From Flavobacterium psychroterrae (lineage in GTDB: Bacteria; Bacteroidota; Bacteroidia; Flavobacteriales; Flavobacteriaceae), in NCBI RefSeq assembly GCF_018380615.1, contig NZ_JAGYVZ010000005.1, forward strand, positions 124,001 through 188,000: a stretch of DNA of 64,000 nucleotides. The letters are read 5' to 3'. How positions within the stretch are numbered: position 1 is the stretch's first letter; each line of letters starts with the position of its first letter. Under the pieces are notes generated by a model. The model ran no database searches. It saw only the letters and a list, made by a program, of their open reading frames with translations, and had not been told where the DNA came from. This document shows positions 38,058 through 48,568 of this stretch, piece after piece. The position numbers were made by a program, and so were the translations under genes.

Positions 38058-38473
38058 AATATAGAATTTGTCTGGTTCTGAATTTAGTTCAGAATAAAAG
38101 TGGCGACAAAAGTAGCAAAATTCAACTTAAAAGTAAAATCTTTTTCAATTAAAAAACAAGTACTTCAGATATTCCTGCATTATTATATTTTAAAGAAAAG
38201 TAATCGTTAAACTATTGCATGCAAATTGTTAACTAAAAAACCCTATTTAGTTTGAAATTTAACAAAAACTTCAATGATTTCAATAGCTCAGAAAGGACTT
38301 TCGAGAATATAATTCAAAACATATTGTGATTTCATCATTTTGCAATGCTTTCTACGAAATTATTATCATTTAAGAACTGTTTTTCTAATATTACAACAAA
38401 AATGAAAGCCAAATTACAATTTCAATACATTATGTTTAACGAAATCTCTATTTTTGTAGAAAAAATATCAAGA
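38058..38473. other. Spacer between sucC and gltB
   Basis: This 416-bp divergent control region is AT-rich. It holds the sucC -7-like element near 38,107 (minus strand), a perfect palindrome TTGCATGCAA at 38,215-38,224, and a TCATTTTG sequence near 38,335, one base off the -7 consensus, which may start gltB transcription. No gene is seen. An open frame in phase with gltB from 38,345 probably lies at or before the transcript start. Confidence 0.5.
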
Positions 38474-41400
38474 ATGAAAGTTAAAGAACAAGGGCTTTAT
38501 TTGCCTGAATTTGAACACGACAATTGTGGTGCAGGATTTATTTGTAATTTGAATGGTATTAAATCTAACGATATTATTCACAAAGCATTGGATATCTTAA
38601 TAAAATTGGAACATCGTGGTGCCGTTAGTTCTGATGGAAGAACTGGAGACGGAGCTGGAATTTTATTTGACATCCCACATGCCTTTTTTAAAAAAGTATG
38701 TGATTTTGAAATCCCTGAAACACGTGAGTATGCAGTAGGAATGGTTTTTTTACCAAAAAGCAAAAACCAGGTTTCTTTTTGCATCAACGCTTTTGAATCA
38801 ACTATTAAGGATCAAAACTTAAAAGTGCTGGGTTGGAGAGATGTACCTGTTGAAGTGGAGAATTTAGGGCAGATTGCCGCAGAAAAAGAACCAACAGTTA
38901 AACAAGTTTTTGTTAGTAAAAACGGTCAGGATTTAACTGAACAAGAATTTAATGCAAAACTTTTTGCAGCTAGAAAAATTGCCGAGCATGCTATTAGAGG
39001 ATCAAAAACCTCTGAAAGCCATATGTTTTATTTCTCTAGTTTATCGACAACTACCATAATATATAAAGGTCTATTGATGCCGGAAGACATCAGCCGTTAT
39101 TATGTTGACTTAAAAGATCCCGATTTAGTGACTCGTTTGGCGTTAGTTCACCAGCGTTTCTCTACTAATACTTTCCCTTCATGGGAGTTAGCACAGCCCT
39201 TTAGATACATGTGTCACAATGGTGAAATCAATACACTTCGTGGAAACGTGAGCCGTATGCGTGCTCGTGAAGAATTGATGGAAAGTAAAGTTTTCGGAAA
39301 TGATATCAAAAAACTATTCCCAATTATCTTAGAAGGAAAATCAGATTCTGCTTCTATGGATATGGTGGTTGAACTTTTATTAATGACTGGTCGTTCATTG
39401 CCAGAAGCGATGATGATGGTGGTTCCTGAAGCTTGGGAAAAACACCAGACGATGAGCGAGGAAAAGAAAGCATTCTACGAGTTTAACGCTTGTATTATGG
39501 AACCTTGGGATGGTCCAGCTTCGATTCCGTTTACAGATGGTAACGTAATTGGTGCGCTTTTAGACCGTAACGGATTGCGTCCTTCTCGTTATACTTTAAC
39601 AAAAAGTGGTTTCGTAATCATGTCATCAGAAATTGGTGTACTTGATATTGAACCGGAAGATGTAATTCAGCATGGTCGTTTAGAGCCGGGGAAAATGTTT
39701 CTGGTTGATATGAACGAAGGCCGTATTATTGAAGATGATGAAATTAAAAAAGCAATTGTAACAAAGCGTCCCTACAAGGAATGGATCGATGCAAATTTGT
39801 TGCCATTATCTAAAATTCCATATACTAATAATCCAACTCCTGTTGAGAAACTTGATTTCGTAACAAGACAAAAATTATTTGGTTATACAATCGAAGATTT
39901 AAAAACAATCATTAACCCAATGGGAGCTCAGGCCGCTGAAGCCATTAGTTCTATGGGTAACGATACGCCATTGGCAGTTTTATCTGATCAGCCTCAATTA
40001 TTGTACAACTATTTCAAACAATTATTTGCTCAGGTTACCAATCCGCCTTTGGATGGTATTCGTGAAGAAATCATTACCGATATCAGTTTAGCAATTGGGG
40101 GAGATTTCAATATTTTTGAAATTGAATCTAAACAATGTAAAAAACTAAAAATCCAAAATCCGGTTATTTCAAATGAGGATTTAGATAAAATAAGAAACAT
40201 TGATCACGTAGATTTCAAATCGGCTACAATTTCTACTTTATATAAAATAGAAAAAGGAGTTAACGGTTTAGAAAGAGCGCTTGAAAAATGTGTTCAGGCA
40301 ACATTTAAAGCCGTTTCTGAAGGATGTAATATCATCATTTTATCAGATAGAGGCGTAAGCGAAGAATTCGCTCCAATTCCTATGTTATTGGCGTGTTCTT
40401 ACATTCACCACTCTTTGAACATTTTACAGGTACGTTCAAAATTCGGAATCATAATCGAATCGGCTGAACCTCGTGAACCTCATCATTTTGCTTTATTGTT
40501 TGGATATGGCGCAAGTGCTATCAATCCATACATGGTAAACGAAATCATTCACGATCAGGTAAATCAAGGTCATATTACAGGAATAAAAGCCGATTATGCA
40601 ATTGTAAATTACAACAAAGCGATCGCAAAAGGAATTCTTAAAATCATGAACAAAATTGGTATCTCGACTTTACATTCGTACAGAGCTGCACAAATTTTCG
40701 AGATTTTAGGATTAAATAAAACTTTCACTAATAAATATTTCCCTTACACACCTTCAAGAATTGAAGGAATTGGTTTGATTGAAGTAGAGAAAGAAGTTAA
40801 AAAACGTTTTCAAAAAGCATTTCCAAATTCTAAAATTGCAAGTTTATTGTCATTAGAAATTGGTGGTATTTACAGATGGAGACGTGGCGGAGAAAAACAC
40901 ATGTTTAACCCGACTACTATTGCAAAATTACAACAGGCCGTTCGTTTGAACAGTCCTGAAAGTTATAAAGAATACTCGGATATGGTCAATGAGCAAAGCT
41001 CAAACTTAATGACGATTAGAGGTTTATTCGAATTCAACAATTTAGATCCAATTTCTATTGACGAAGTAGAACCTTGGACAGAAATTGTGAAAAAATTCAA
41101 AACGGGTGCAATGTCTTACGGATCTATCAGTAGTGAAGCACACGAGAATTTGGCGATTGCAATGAACAGAATTGGCGGAAAAAGTAATTCCGGAGAAGGT
41201 GGAGAAGATTCCAGACGTTTCCAGAAAGAAATTAACGGAGATTCCAGAAATAGTGCAATCAAACAAGTTGCATCAGGACGTTTTGGTGTTTCGATCAACT
41301 ATTTGACAAACGCTAAAGAGATTCAGATTAAAATGGCTCAGGGTGCAAAACCTGGAGAAGGTGGACAATTACCCGGAGAAAAAGTAGTGCCTTGGATTGC

Positions 41401-42988
41401 CGAAACCAGAAATTCTACTCCTTATGTAGGTTTGATTTCGCCTCCGCCACACCACGATATTTACTCTATTGAGGATTTATCACAGTTGATTTTCGACTTA
41501 AAAAATGCCAATCGTGAAGCACGTGTAAACGTAAAATTAGTTTCTGAAGTTGGAGTTGGAACCATCGCTGCCGGTGTTGCTAAAGCAAAAGCTGACGTTA
41601 TCCTAATTTCAGGTTATGACGGAGGAACTGGTGCTGCACCATTAACTTCTTTACAACACACAGGTATTCCGTGGGAACTTGGATTAGCAGAAGCGCAACA
41701 AACTTTGATCTTAAATGATTTAAGAAGCCGTGTAGTTTTAGAGTGTGACGGACAATTGAAAACAGGTCGTGATGTTGCTATCGCTGCATTATTAGGAGCG
41801 GAAGAATTTGGTTTTGCTACTGCACCGCTTGTTGCCTCTGGATGTATCATGATGAGAGCTTGTCACTTAAATACTTGCCCTGTTGGTATTGCTACTCAGG
41901 ATCCTGAATTGAGAAAAAATTTCAAAGGAACTCCGGAACACGTCATCAACTTCATGTATTTTATTGCCGAAGAGTTAAGAGGAATCATGGCGCAATTAGG
42001 TTTCAGAACCTTAAAAGAAATGGTTGGTCAATCACAAAAATTAAATGTGAACAAAGCTATCAAACATTATAAAGCCAATGGTTTAGACTTATCATCGATT
42101 CTATACAAACCAGAAAAAGCAAAAACGGTTCCGAATCACAATACAACTGAGCAAGATCACAACTTAGAAAACGTATTGGATTTCGCGATTATCAAAGAAG
42201 CAATTCCTTCTATTTATAGAAAAGAAAAAACAAGAGTTACGTTTAAAATTAAAAATACAGACCGTTCTGTAGGTGCTATTTTGAGTAATGAAATCTCAAA
42301 AATATATGGCGCACAAGGATTACCTGAAGACACTATTTTAGTTGATTTTGAAGGTTCTGCCGGACAAAGTTTTGGTGCTTTTGCAACAAACGGATTGTCG
42401 TTTAAAATTCACGGAAACTGTAATGATTATTTAGGAAAAGGATTGTCCGGAGGAAAATTAATTATCAAAGTCCCTCCTACTGCAACTTTCAAACCTGAAG
42501 AAAATATTATTATTGGAAACGTTGCCCTTTACGGAGCTATTACCGGAGAGGCTTATATTAATGGAATGGCGGGTGAGCGTTTTTGTGTGAGAAATTCTGG
42601 GGCAATTGCGGTTGTTGAAGGAATTGGAGATCACGGATGCGAGTACATGACCGGTGGTACAGTGGTTGTTTTAGGAAAAACAGGAAGAAACTTCGCAGCT
42701 GGTATGAGCGGTGGTGTTGCTTATGTTTACGATCCAAAACAACAATTCGATGCAACATTATGTAACATGGAAATGGTTGCTTTTGATCCTATCGAAGAAG
42801 AAGATGTGACGAAATTGAGAAAACTAATCAAAAATCACTCTTTGTACACCAACAGTCCATTAGCAAAAAGAATTTTAGCAGACTGGGAAAATGAACAAAA
42901 CAATTTCGTAAAAGTAATGCCAACCGATTACAAAAAAGCATTACAACGAATTGCAGAAGAGAAAAAAATAGAAGAATTAATAGCTTAA
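38474..42988 (+). CDS. gltB: Glutamate synthase (NADPH) large subunit
   Basis: Makes glutamate from glutamine and 2-oxoglutarate with the small subunit. From this start the protein is 1504 aa, normal for the family. The glutaminase nucleophile Cys is at residue 18 (DNCGAGF), implying a 17-residue propeptide that is removed. The amidotransferase domain covers about 18-420, then the central and FMN-binding synthase domains ([10 protein letters not shown] and the [13 protein letters not shown] region), then the C-terminal GXGXG beta-helix ([20 protein letters not shown]). Three earlier in-frame Mets exist. I prefer this one because of family length and the likely promoter position. gltD follows after 106 bp. 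Confidence 0.96.
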   Translation: MKVKEQGLYLPEFEHDNCGAGFICNLNGIKSNDIIHKALDILIKLEHRGAVSSDGRTGDGAGILFDIPHAFFKKVCDFEIPETREYAVGMVFLPKSKNQVSFCINAFESTIKDQNLKVLGWRDVPVEVENLGQIAAEKEPTVKQVFVSKNGQDLTEQEFNAKLFAARKIAEHAIRGSKTSESHMFYFSSLSTTTIIYKGLLMPEDISRYYVDLKDPDLVTRLALVHQRFSTNTFPSWELAQPFRYMCHNGEINTLRGNVSRMRAREELMESKVFGNDIKKLFPIILEGKSDSASMDMVVELLLMTGRSLPEAMMMVVPEAWEKHQTMSEEKKAFYEFNACIMEPWDGPASIPFTDGNVIGALLDRNGLRPSRYTLTKSGFVIMSSEIGVLDIEPEDVIQHGRLEPGKMFLVDMNEGRIIEDDEIKKAIVTKRPYKEWIDANLLPLSKIPYTNNPTPVEKLDFVTRQKLFGYTIEDLKTIINPMGAQAAEAISSMGNDTPLAVLSDQPQLLYNYFKQLFAQVTNPPLDGIREEIITDISLAIGGDFNIFEIESKQCKKLKIQNPVISNEDLDKIRNIDHVDFKSATISTLYKIEKGVNGLERALEKCVQATFKAVSEGCNIIILSDRGVSEEFAPIPMLLACSYIHHSLNILQVRSKFGIIIESAEPREPHHFALLFGYGASAINPYMVNEIIHDQVNQGHITGIKADYAIVNYNKAIAKGILKIMNKIGISTLHSYRAAQIFEILGLNKTFTNKYFPYTPSRIEGIGLIEVEKEVKKRFQKAFPNSKIASLLSLEIGGIYRWRRGGEKHMFNPTTIAKLQQAVRLNSPESYKEYSDMVNEQSSNLMTIRGLFEFNNLDPISIDEVEPWTEIVKKFKTGAMSYGSISSEAHENLAIAMNRIGGKSNSGEGGEDSRRFQKEINGDSRNSAIKQVASGRFGVSINYLTNAKEIQIKMAQGAKPGEGGQLPGEKVVPWIAETRNSTPYVGLISPPPHHDIYSIEDLSQLIFDLKNANREARVNVKLVSEVGVGTIAAGVAKAKADVILISGYDGGTGAAPLTSLQHTGIPWELGLAEAQQTLILNDLRSRVVLECDGQLKTGRDVAIAALLGAEEFGFATAPLVASGCIMMRACHLNTCPVGIATQDPELRKNFKGTPEHVINFMYFIAEELRGIMAQLGFRTLKEMVGQSQKLNVNKAIKHYKANGLDLSSILYKPEKAKTVPNHNTTEQDHNLENVLDFAIIKEAIPSIYRKEKTRVTFKIKNTDRSVGAILSNEISKIYGAQGLPEDTILVDFEGSAGQSFGAFATNGLSFKIHGNCNDYLGKGLSGGKLIIKVPPTATFKPEENIIIGNVALYGAITGEAYINGMAGERFCVRNSGAIAVVEGIGDHGCEYMTGGTVVVLGKTGRNFAAGMSGGVAYVYDPKQQFDATLCNMEMVAFDPIEEEDVTKLRKLIKNHSLYTNSPLAKRILADWENEQNNFVKVMPTDYKKALQRIAEEKKIEELIA

Positions 42989-43094
42989 TAAAAATCAATT
43001 TCAAAAATCAAAAATCAATTTCAATGGCAATATTAATGTTAATAAAAAATTGGAATTTGGAATTTAAAGAAATTGGAATTTTAATTAAAATGTC

Positions 43095-44549
43095 ATGGGT
43101 AAAATAGGCGGATTTAAAGAATATAACAGAGCCGACGAAAGTAATGTTGCAGTTGCAGTACGTGTTTCGAACTACAACGAATTTACTATACCGTTAGCAG
43201 AAGATAAGAAAAAAGAACAAGGTTCGAGATGTATGGATTGTGGAATTCCTTTTTGCCACAGTGCTTGTCCGTTAGGAAATTTAATTCCTGATTTCAACGA
43301 CATGGTGCATCAGGAAGAATGGCAAAGTGCCTTAGCGATTTTACAATCGACTAATAACTTTCCGGAATTTACAGGTCGCTTATGCCCTGCTCCATGTGAG
43401 AAATCATGTGTACTAGGAATCATTAAAGAACCTGTTGCAATCGAAAACATCGAGAAAAACATCATCGAAAGAGGTTTTGATGAAGGCTGGATAAAACCAC
43501 AACCGCCATTAACCAGAACAGGAAAAACTGTAGCCGTTATTGGTTCAGGTCCTGCAGGTTTAGCAGCTGCTCAACAATTAAACAGAGCCGGTCACACGGT
43601 AACTGTTTTTGAAAGAGACAATGCTATTGGAGGTTTATTGCGTTACGGAATTCCGAATTTCAAACTTGAAAAAGGAATTATCGACAGACGTGTTTTAATC
43701 CTTGAAGCAGAAGGAATCACTTTTAAAACGAATGTGAATGTTGGTGTTAACTTTAGTGTAGAAGAACTAAATGCTTTCGATTCTATCGTATTATGCGGTG
43801 GAGCAACTGAAAGAAGAAGTTTGCCAACGAAAGGAATCGAAAGCAAAGGCGTTGTTCAGGCAATGGATTTCCTTACACAACAAACGAAAGTTTTATACGG
43901 AGAATCAATTCCGGATCAGGTTAAAGCGACAGGAAAAGATGTAATCGTAATTGGTGGTGGAGACACAGGTTCTGACTGCGTAGGAACATCAAACCGTCAC
44001 GGAGCAAAATCAGTAACTAACTTTGAGATTTTGCCAAAACCTCCAGTTGGAAGAAGCGAATCTACGCCTTGGCCTTTCTGGCCTTTGCAGTTAAAAACTT
44101 CGTCTTCTCACGAAGAAGGTTGCGACAGAAACTGGTTAATCAATACGAAAGAATTCATTTCTAATAGTAAAGGAGAATTAACAGGATTAAAAACAGTTGA
44201 AGTTCAATGGAAAATGACTCCGGGTCAACGTCCTGAACTAATCGAAAAAGAAGGTTCTGAGAAAATCTGGCCTTGCGATTTAGCTTTATTAGCTTTAGGA
44301 TTTACAGGTCCGGAAAAAACTTTAAGCGAGCAATTAGGTATTGAATTGGACATGAGAAGCAACTACCAGGCAAAAAATTACCAAACAAATGTTCCGCACA
44401 TTTTCACAGCTGGAGATATGCGAAGAGGACAATCGTTAATTGTATGGGCAATTTCTGAAGGTCGCGAAGCAGCAAGAGAGGTAGATTTGTTCTTAATGGG
44501 CTCTACAAACTTGCCAACCAAAGGAAACGGAGACTTACCGAGTCTTTAA
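43095..44549 (+). CDS. gltD: Glutamate synthase (NADPH) small subunit
   Basis: Electron-input subunit that passes electrons from NAD(P)H through FAD and Fe-S clusters to GltB. The N-terminal Cys-rich region (CMDCGIPFCHSACPLGN and LCPAPCEKSCVLG) binds the clusters. FAD site VIGSGPAGLAAAQQL lies near residue 149 and the NAD(P) site VIGGGDTGSDCVG near 296. Size 484 aa. An ATG 5 bp upstream is out of frame and closes after five codons. Same operon as gltB. Confidence 0.96.
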   Translation: MGKIGGFKEYNRADESNVAVAVRVSNYNEFTIPLAEDKKKEQGSRCMDCGIPFCHSACPLGNLIPDFNDMVHQEEWQSALAILQSTNNFPEFTGRLCPAPCEKSCVLGIIKEPVAIENIEKNIIERGFDEGWIKPQPPLTRTGKTVAVIGSGPAGLAAAQQLNRAGHTVTVFERDNAIGGLLRYGIPNFKLEKGIIDRRVLILEAEGITFKTNVNVGVNFSVEELNAFDSIVLCGGATERRSLPTKGIESKGVVQAMDFLTQQTKVLYGESIPDQVKATGKDVIVIGGGDTGSDCVGTSNRHGAKSVTNFEILPKPPVGRSESTPWPFWPLQLKTSSSHEEGCDRNWLINTKEFISNSKGELTGLKTVEVQWKMTPGQRPELIEKEGSEKIWPCDLALLALGFTGPEKTLSEQLGIELDMRSNYQAKNYQTNVPHIFTAGDMRRGQSLIVWAISEGREAAREVDLFLMGSTNLPTKGNGDLPSL

Positions 44550-44813
44550 GCTAAGGTTCTAAGATACTAAGTCGCTAAGGTTCTAAGTTTTTATGCTTGG
44601 AATTTTAGCGGCTTTTTTTGCCACAGATTCTGCCCACGGATTTTACAGATTAAACAGATTTACGCTGATTTTTTCTATCTTTATTTAAAATCTGTGTTCA
44701 TCCGTTTGATCCGCACAATCAGTGGGCTAAATAATTTTACAAAAATTCGAAATAAAGTACTTTTTGTTTAAAAACAAACAATTTGTTACAATTTGTTATT
44801 TTTCTACAAAAAA
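44550..44813. other. Repeat-rich spacer between gltD and lysA
   Basis: Starts with two copies of GCTAAGGTTCTAAG (about 44,549-44,590). Then comes an imperfect palindrome from about 44,616 to 44,730 in which CCACGGATTTTACAGATT words on the left match AATCTGTG..ATCCG words on the right and GCCCAC/GTGGGC close the ends. No gene is visible, and the lysA promoter begins at 44,814. Confidence 0.6.
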
Positions 44814-44844
44814 TTTGCGGTTACTCAAAAGTGTAATAACTTTG
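44814..44844 (+). promoter_or_regulatory. lysA promoter (-33 and -7 elements)
   Basis: TTTG at 44,814-44,817, a 19-bp spacer and TAACTTTG at 44,837-44,844. This is the best match in the window to the Bacteroidota TTTG-N19-TAnnTTTG promoter, and it lies 19 bp before the start codon. Confidence 0.7.
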
Positions 44845-44862
44845 CTCAAAATAGTTTAAAAA

Positions 44863-46086
44863 ATGCAAGCAAAAGATTTACTGCAGTTAGCAGACCAATT
44901 TGGAAGTCCATTATATGTTTATGATGCCGAAAAAATCCAATCCCAGTACAATAGGTTAACTAAAGCTTTCTCTAAGGTAGAAAACTTGAGAGTTAATTAC
45001 GCCATGAAGGCATTGTCAAACGTTGCGATTCTTCAGTTATTAAAGAACATGGGGTCTGGTTTAGATACTGTATCAATTCAAGAAGTTTTATTAGGACTTC
45101 ATGCTGGCTATGAACCTGAAAAAATCTTTTTTACACCAAACGGAGTTTCTCTTGAAGAAATCGAAGAAGTTGCCGCAATGGGTGTACAAATCAATATTGA
45201 TAACTTATCTATTCTGGAGCAATTCGGAACAAAATATCCACAAATTCCGGTATGTATTCGTATCAATCCACACGTAATGGCGGGAGGAAATGCAAATATA
45301 TCTGTTGGACATATCGATAGTAAATTCGGAATCTCTGTTCACCAAATTCCGCATATATTGCGAATTGTTGAGAACACAAAAATGAGTATCGTGGGGATTC
45401 ACATGCACACAGGATCTGATATCCTTGATATCGAAGTATTCTTGTATGCTGCTGAAATCTTATTTGATACGGCAAAACATTTCAAAGATCTTGAATTTTT
45501 AGATTTCGGAAGCGGATTCAAAGTGCCTTACAAAAAAGACGATATCGAAACTGACATTGAAGAGTTAGGTAAAAAATTATCCAAAAGATTCAATGCTTTC
45601 TGTTCAGAATATGGAAGAAATTTAACGTTGATTTTCGAACCAGGAAAATTCTTAGTGAGCGAAGCAGGTCATTTCTTAGTAAAAGTTAACGTAGTAAAAC
45701 AAACAACATCAACAGTTTTCGCTGGAGTTGATAGTGGTTTCAATCACTTAATTCGTCCAATGTTGTACGGTTCACAACATCATATCGAAAACATCTCGAA
45801 CCCAAAAGGAAAAGAGCGTTTCTACTCTGTTGTAGGATACATTTGCGAAACAGATACTTTCGCTAATAACCGCAGAATTTCAGAAATTACCGAAGGTGAT
45901 ATTCTAGCGTTCAGAAACGCCGGAGCATATTGTTTCTCAATGGCTTCAAACTACAATTCAAGGTACAAACCAGCCGAAGTTTTATGGATGGACGGAAAAG
46001 GAATCTTAATTCGCCAACACGAAACATTCGAAGATTTACTTAAAAATCAAATTCCGTTGCCAGAGCAAGTTGCTGCAGCAGTTTAA
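44863..46086 (+). CDS. lysA: Diaminopimelate decarboxylase
   Basis: PLP enzyme converting meso-diaminopimelate to lysine, the last step of lysine synthesis. Fold-type III (alanine racemase-like) barrel followed by a beta domain. PLP Lys49 is in YAMKALSN. HMHTGSDI and the Gly-rich EPGKFL stretch bind phosphate, and CETDTFANN with the following residues supplies the catalytic Cys region. Length 407 aa. Own promoter and terminator. Confidence 0.95.
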   Translation: MQAKDLLQLADQFGSPLYVYDAEKIQSQYNRLTKAFSKVENLRVNYAMKALSNVAILQLLKNMGSGLDTVSIQEVLLGLHAGYEPEKIFFTPNGVSLEEIEEVAAMGVQINIDNLSILEQFGTKYPQIPVCIRINPHVMAGGNANISVGHIDSKFGISVHQIPHILRIVENTKMSIVGIHMHTGSDILDIEVFLYAAEILFDTAKHFKDLEFLDFGSGFKVPYKKDDIETDIEELGKKLSKRFNAFCSEYGRNLTLIFEPGKFLVSEAGHFLVKVNVVKQTTSTVFAGVDSGFNHLIRPMLYGSQHHIENISNPKGKERFYSVVGYICETDTFANNRRISEITEGDILAFRNAGAYCFSMASNYNSRYKPAEVLWMDGKGILIRQHETFEDLLKNQIPLPEQVAAAV

Positions 46087-46112
46087 AAATAAAAAAAAAG
46101 AGAATATCTATT

Positions 46113-46147
46113 TAATCCCGTTTCTTAATTGAGACGGGATTTTTTTA
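46113..46147 (+). terminator. Terminator after lysA
   Basis: AATCCCGTTTC pairs with GAGACGGGATT, followed by a T-run. Confidence 0.88.
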
Positions 46148-46475
46148 TCCGCCATATTTGTCATTTCGACGAAGGAGAAATCTCATCAAGTAATTCCGCA
46201 GAAAATCGTCAATCCTTGTCAGGCTGAACGGAGTCGAAGCCCGCTTAAAGTAACCACAATACTTGTCATTTAGAAGAACGAGAAATTACATTAGAAATTC
46301 CACAAAGCAAATCGCCAATATTGAACGCGGATGACACGGATTTGCTTCGAAAAAACGCGGATTAAAACGGATTTTTCTCATGATTTTGCAACTGAATCTA
46401 CTTGATGTAACAAACCCGACAGGTTTTAAAAATCTGTCGGGTTTACTAAACTTTATAATTGAATTTTAATATCTT
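46148..46475. repeat. Repeat mosaic on the left of the MazG-like gene
   Basis: Successive modules are GTCATTTCGACGAAGGAGAA (about 46,159), a variant of it at about 46,264, then CGCCAATATTGAACGCGGAT with ACACGGATT words (46,310-46,372), and a hairpin AAACCCGACAG..CTGTCGGGTTT (46,411-46,445). The same modules recur in the same order at 47.1-47.5 kb. No coding potential. Confidence 0.75.
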
Positions 46476-46560
46476 GGGCGCTTACCTTCAGGTCGGTCTT
46501 TCGGCTATATATTTTGTTCCGTTTCACTTCACAAAAGAATAACGTCTCTATCCCTGACGC
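46476..46560 (-). ncRNA. Flavo-1-like structured RNA element, copy 1 (degenerate)
   Basis: Read on the minus strand it starts GCGTCAGGGATAGAG and ends AGCCGAAAGACCGACC..GCGCCC. It aligns with the copy at 47.55 kb over its full length (about 85 nt). The inner TTTTGT/ACAAAA helix is kept, but the GGG/CCC helix has a mismatch (GACC in place of GCCC), so it looks decayed. Expression is not shown by sequence. Confidence 0.45.
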
Positions 46561-46577
46561 GGAAACTTAACAAGATT

Positions 46578-46883
46578 TTATTTTAGATATGTAAACCATT
46601 TTTCTTCCATAGACTTTCCTATATCAATATTATGATAATTTGCGAATAATAAAATTTGCCCCAAAATATCGGCGACTTCATTCGAAATGTTCTTTTTCAA
46701 TTCTTCTTGTGTTAGATTTCTATTCCTCCCTCTAAGCGTATATGAAAGATAATTTTGAGTTAACTCTCCTAATTCTTCCTGTAGTTTTAAAATATACCAA
46801 TCTGCGTCTCTTTTGATATTGCAGTTTTTCTCGTACTGATCAGATACCATTACAACTTTTTTTGTTATTTCATTTAAATCCAT
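46578..46883 (-). CDS. MazG-like nucleotide pyrophosphohydrolase domain protein
   Basis: All-alpha NTP-PPase superfamily, 101 aa. Metal-binding signature: EELGEL in the first helix (LKLQEELGELTQNY) and NEVADILGQIL in the third, giving the EExxE..ExxD pattern. The family hydrolyses non-canonical or stress-related nucleoside triphosphates to monophosphate and pyrophosphate; the exact substrate is unknown. The gene is isolated between two copies of the same repeat mosaic, each ending in a Flavo-1-like element, which suggests duplication or recombination around it. Confidence 0.8.
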   Translation of the reverse strand: MDLNEITKKVVMVSDQYEKNCNIKRDADWYILKLQEELGELTQNYLSYTLRGRNRNLTQEELKKNISNEVADILGQILLFANYHNIDIGKSMEEKWFTYLK

Positions 46884-47862
46884 TTCCTTTTATTTGTGTT
46901 TTATTATTTTGAAGAATTGTGCTTATATTTTCTTTTCATCTTTTCAGATAAAAACAGGTAATAAATACATTTTTAAAGATAATTAAAAAGATTAATTATT
47001 GTAAACAAAAACTTACTTATTAATTTTGGTTAATTAAAAAAATTGAAGCATGTATAAGGCTGGCACCTCGAGAATTCGGGAGAAGTCCTTACAAAATAAC
47101 CGCAAAATTTGTCAATTTCGACGAAAGGAGAAATCACATAAGAAAGTATGCAAAGTAAATCGCCAATACTGAACGCGGATAACACGGATTAGCTTCATGA
47201 AAACACGGATTAAATCGGATTTTATGATATTCTATTCTCAATTTTGTCAGACTGGACTGAAGTCCAGCCCTACAAAATAGTACGTTCCTTCGGAACTTTT
47301 AAGTCGAAGTCCATGCAAAACCAAGAAGTTTGTCATTTCGAGGAACGAGAAATCACACTCGTAATTCAGCAAACAAAATCGTCAAGCTTTGTCGAGTTTC
47401 TTGTGTGATTTCTCGTTTTTCGAAATGAAACTTTAATAGAATTTCATTAAACCACCAAACCCAACAGGTTTTAAAAATCTGTCGGGTTTACTAAACTGAA
47501 TAATTGAAACTTGGTCCCGAGGCTTCGGGATAAAAATTAAATTTTAATATTTTGGGCGTCTCCCTCCGGGTCGGGCTTTCGGCTATATCTTTTGTTCCAT
47601 TCCACTTCACAAAAGGATAACACCTCTATCCCTGACGCAGGATTATTTTCATGAGATAAAAGACAGTTGATATAGTTATTTATAAGAAAAAATAAATATT
47701 TTAGCTTGATAAAAAATAAAAAAATTATAGACAAACTTAATATAACCTGGGTGCGTTTTAACTATTTTACAGCATAAATAGTATTTAGAGATAATCTAAA
47801 AAAATAAGAATATTAAGTTATACAAGACAAAAACTTAAATTTTAAAAATAAAATCAAACATT
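46884..47862. other. 979-bp gene-free, repeat-built spacer
   Basis: No credible gene on either strand. The first 150 bp is plain AT-rich DNA, possibly with the MazG promoter. From about 47,080 modules seen left of MazG recur: GTCAATTTCGACGAAAGGAG, CGCCAATACTGAACGCGGAT with ACACGGATT words (47,150-47,220), short hairpins GGACTGAAGTCC (47,251) and GTTCCTTCGGAAC (47,283), another GTCATTTCGAGGAACGAGAA unit paired with its complement near 47,405-47,425, and the hairpin around AAACCCAACAG..CTGTCGGGTTT (47,456-47,491). The stretch ends in a Flavo-1-like element, then 220 bp of AT-rich DNA. Confidence 0.75.
47554..47638 (-). ncRNA. Flavo-1-like structured RNA element, copy 2
   Basis: On the minus strand GCGTC..GACGC closes the structure and GGG in CAGGGATAG pairs with CCC in AAAGCCCGAC. 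GG near GAGGTG pairs with CC in TAGCCG, and TTTTGT pairs with ACAAAA at the tip. Core words GATAGAG, TATCCT, AGATA and CGAAAGC are shared with the copy at 52.36 kb. I believe this is the Bacteroidota candidate RNA Flavo-1 or a close relative, but that name needs a covariance-model search. Confidence 0.55.
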
Positions 47863-48336
47863 ATGATTAATTCAAATGAATTAAATGATTATTCAAATAA
47901 AGTTTATGAATATCTAAAAAAGAATAATAGTAAATTACTCGAAAATATATCATTACAACCTTCCGATTTTGGAAAAAATCACATTTTTATAGAACTCAGA
48001 TCCAAAAACAAAAATAGTTCTTCAAATTTATACTTTAGTTCCGAAAATAATGAACTAACTGTCGGATTTGATGGTTATCATTGTCATTTTGATAGTTATA
48101 GTGATCAAGATTTCAAAGAAGAAATAAAAATTGCGTTAGACTATTTTTATAAAATATTAAGTGAGGAACTTTTTGTTGTTTGTGCGGGTGGTGGAACTAC
48201 TACTTTACTAACAAATCAAGAAATCGACATTATAGAAAGCGGACAAACACTTGAAAAATTCGATTATGACTGTATTACATATTATATAACTTCTTTGAGT
48301 GGTGATCACGATAGAATTATCAAAAATACTAATTAA
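47863..48336 (+). CDS. Hypothetical protein, possibly immunity-like
   Basis: Cytoplasmic 157-aa protein, not recognised. It is acidic and predicted alpha/beta: helical start (ELNDYSNKVYEYLKKNN), a beta region with LTVGFDGYHCHFDSYSD, a helix (FKEEIKIALDYFYKIL), and FVVCAGGGTTTLL before a C-terminal domain ending GDHDR. Size and style (single domain, aromatic and acidic, orphan gene in a repeat-rich spacer) are like immunity proteins of contact-dependent toxins, but no toxin gene is nearby. Start preceded by the A-rich tract typical here. Confidence 0.6.
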   Translation: MINSNELNDYSNKVYEYLKKNNSKLLENISLQPSDFGKNHIFIELRSKNKNSSSNLYFSSENNELTVGFDGYHCHFDSYSDQDFKEEIKIALDYFYKILSEELFVVCAGGGTTTLLTNQEIDIIESGQTLEKFDYDCITYYITSLSGDHDRIIKNTN

Positions 48337-48373
48337 ATAAACATTTGGTATTTTGAATAAAAAACTTCTCCAG

Positions 48374-48466
48374 CTAGCGCGAGCGTCCCGCTCGTGAACG
48401 CAAGCTATAGCCAAATCTGAAATTAAAAAATTTGGAACTGTCACGAGCGGGACGCTCGCGCTAGCA
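48374..48466. repeat. GC-rich element with perfect 25-bp inverted repeats
   Basis: The arms begin GCTAGCGCGAGCGTCCCGCT on the left and are matched perfectly by the right arm ending GGGACGCTCGCGCTAGC. Each arm carries an internal GAGCGTCCCGCTC palindrome. The 45-bp centre is AT-rich. The arms are strikingly GC-rich against the surrounding DNA. Open frames crossing it translate to HERDARASW-like peptides and are not genes. Confidence 0.88.
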
Positions 48467-48568
48467 TACAAATTAATCTTACCCTTCCTTGAAAACGAAC
48501 TTTAATTAAATTCAAATAAAAATATTATTTTAGCTCGTTAAATTCAATTCCTAATAAACCAAAACTTC

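Noticed and set aside
38215..38224. Palindrome TTGCATGCAA as an operator for sucC or gltB
   Set aside because: At 10 bp, with no second copy and AT-rich surroundings, it could be chance.
38345..38473. Longer gltB start
   Set aside because: It would add 43 residues unlike the family and would begin at or before the likely transcription start.
41042..41298. Short minus-strand open frames inside gltB
   Set aside because: They are shadows of a strongly conserved coding region.
47537..47734. 65-codon minus-strand open frame
   Set aside because: It lies over the Flavo-1-like element and repeats, with a poor hydrophobic/basic composition and no family resemblance.
48208..48471. 87-codon minus-strand open frame over the GC-rich palindrome
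   Set aside because: It is created by the inverted repeat (HERDARASW-type translation) and overlaps a convincing plus-strand gene.
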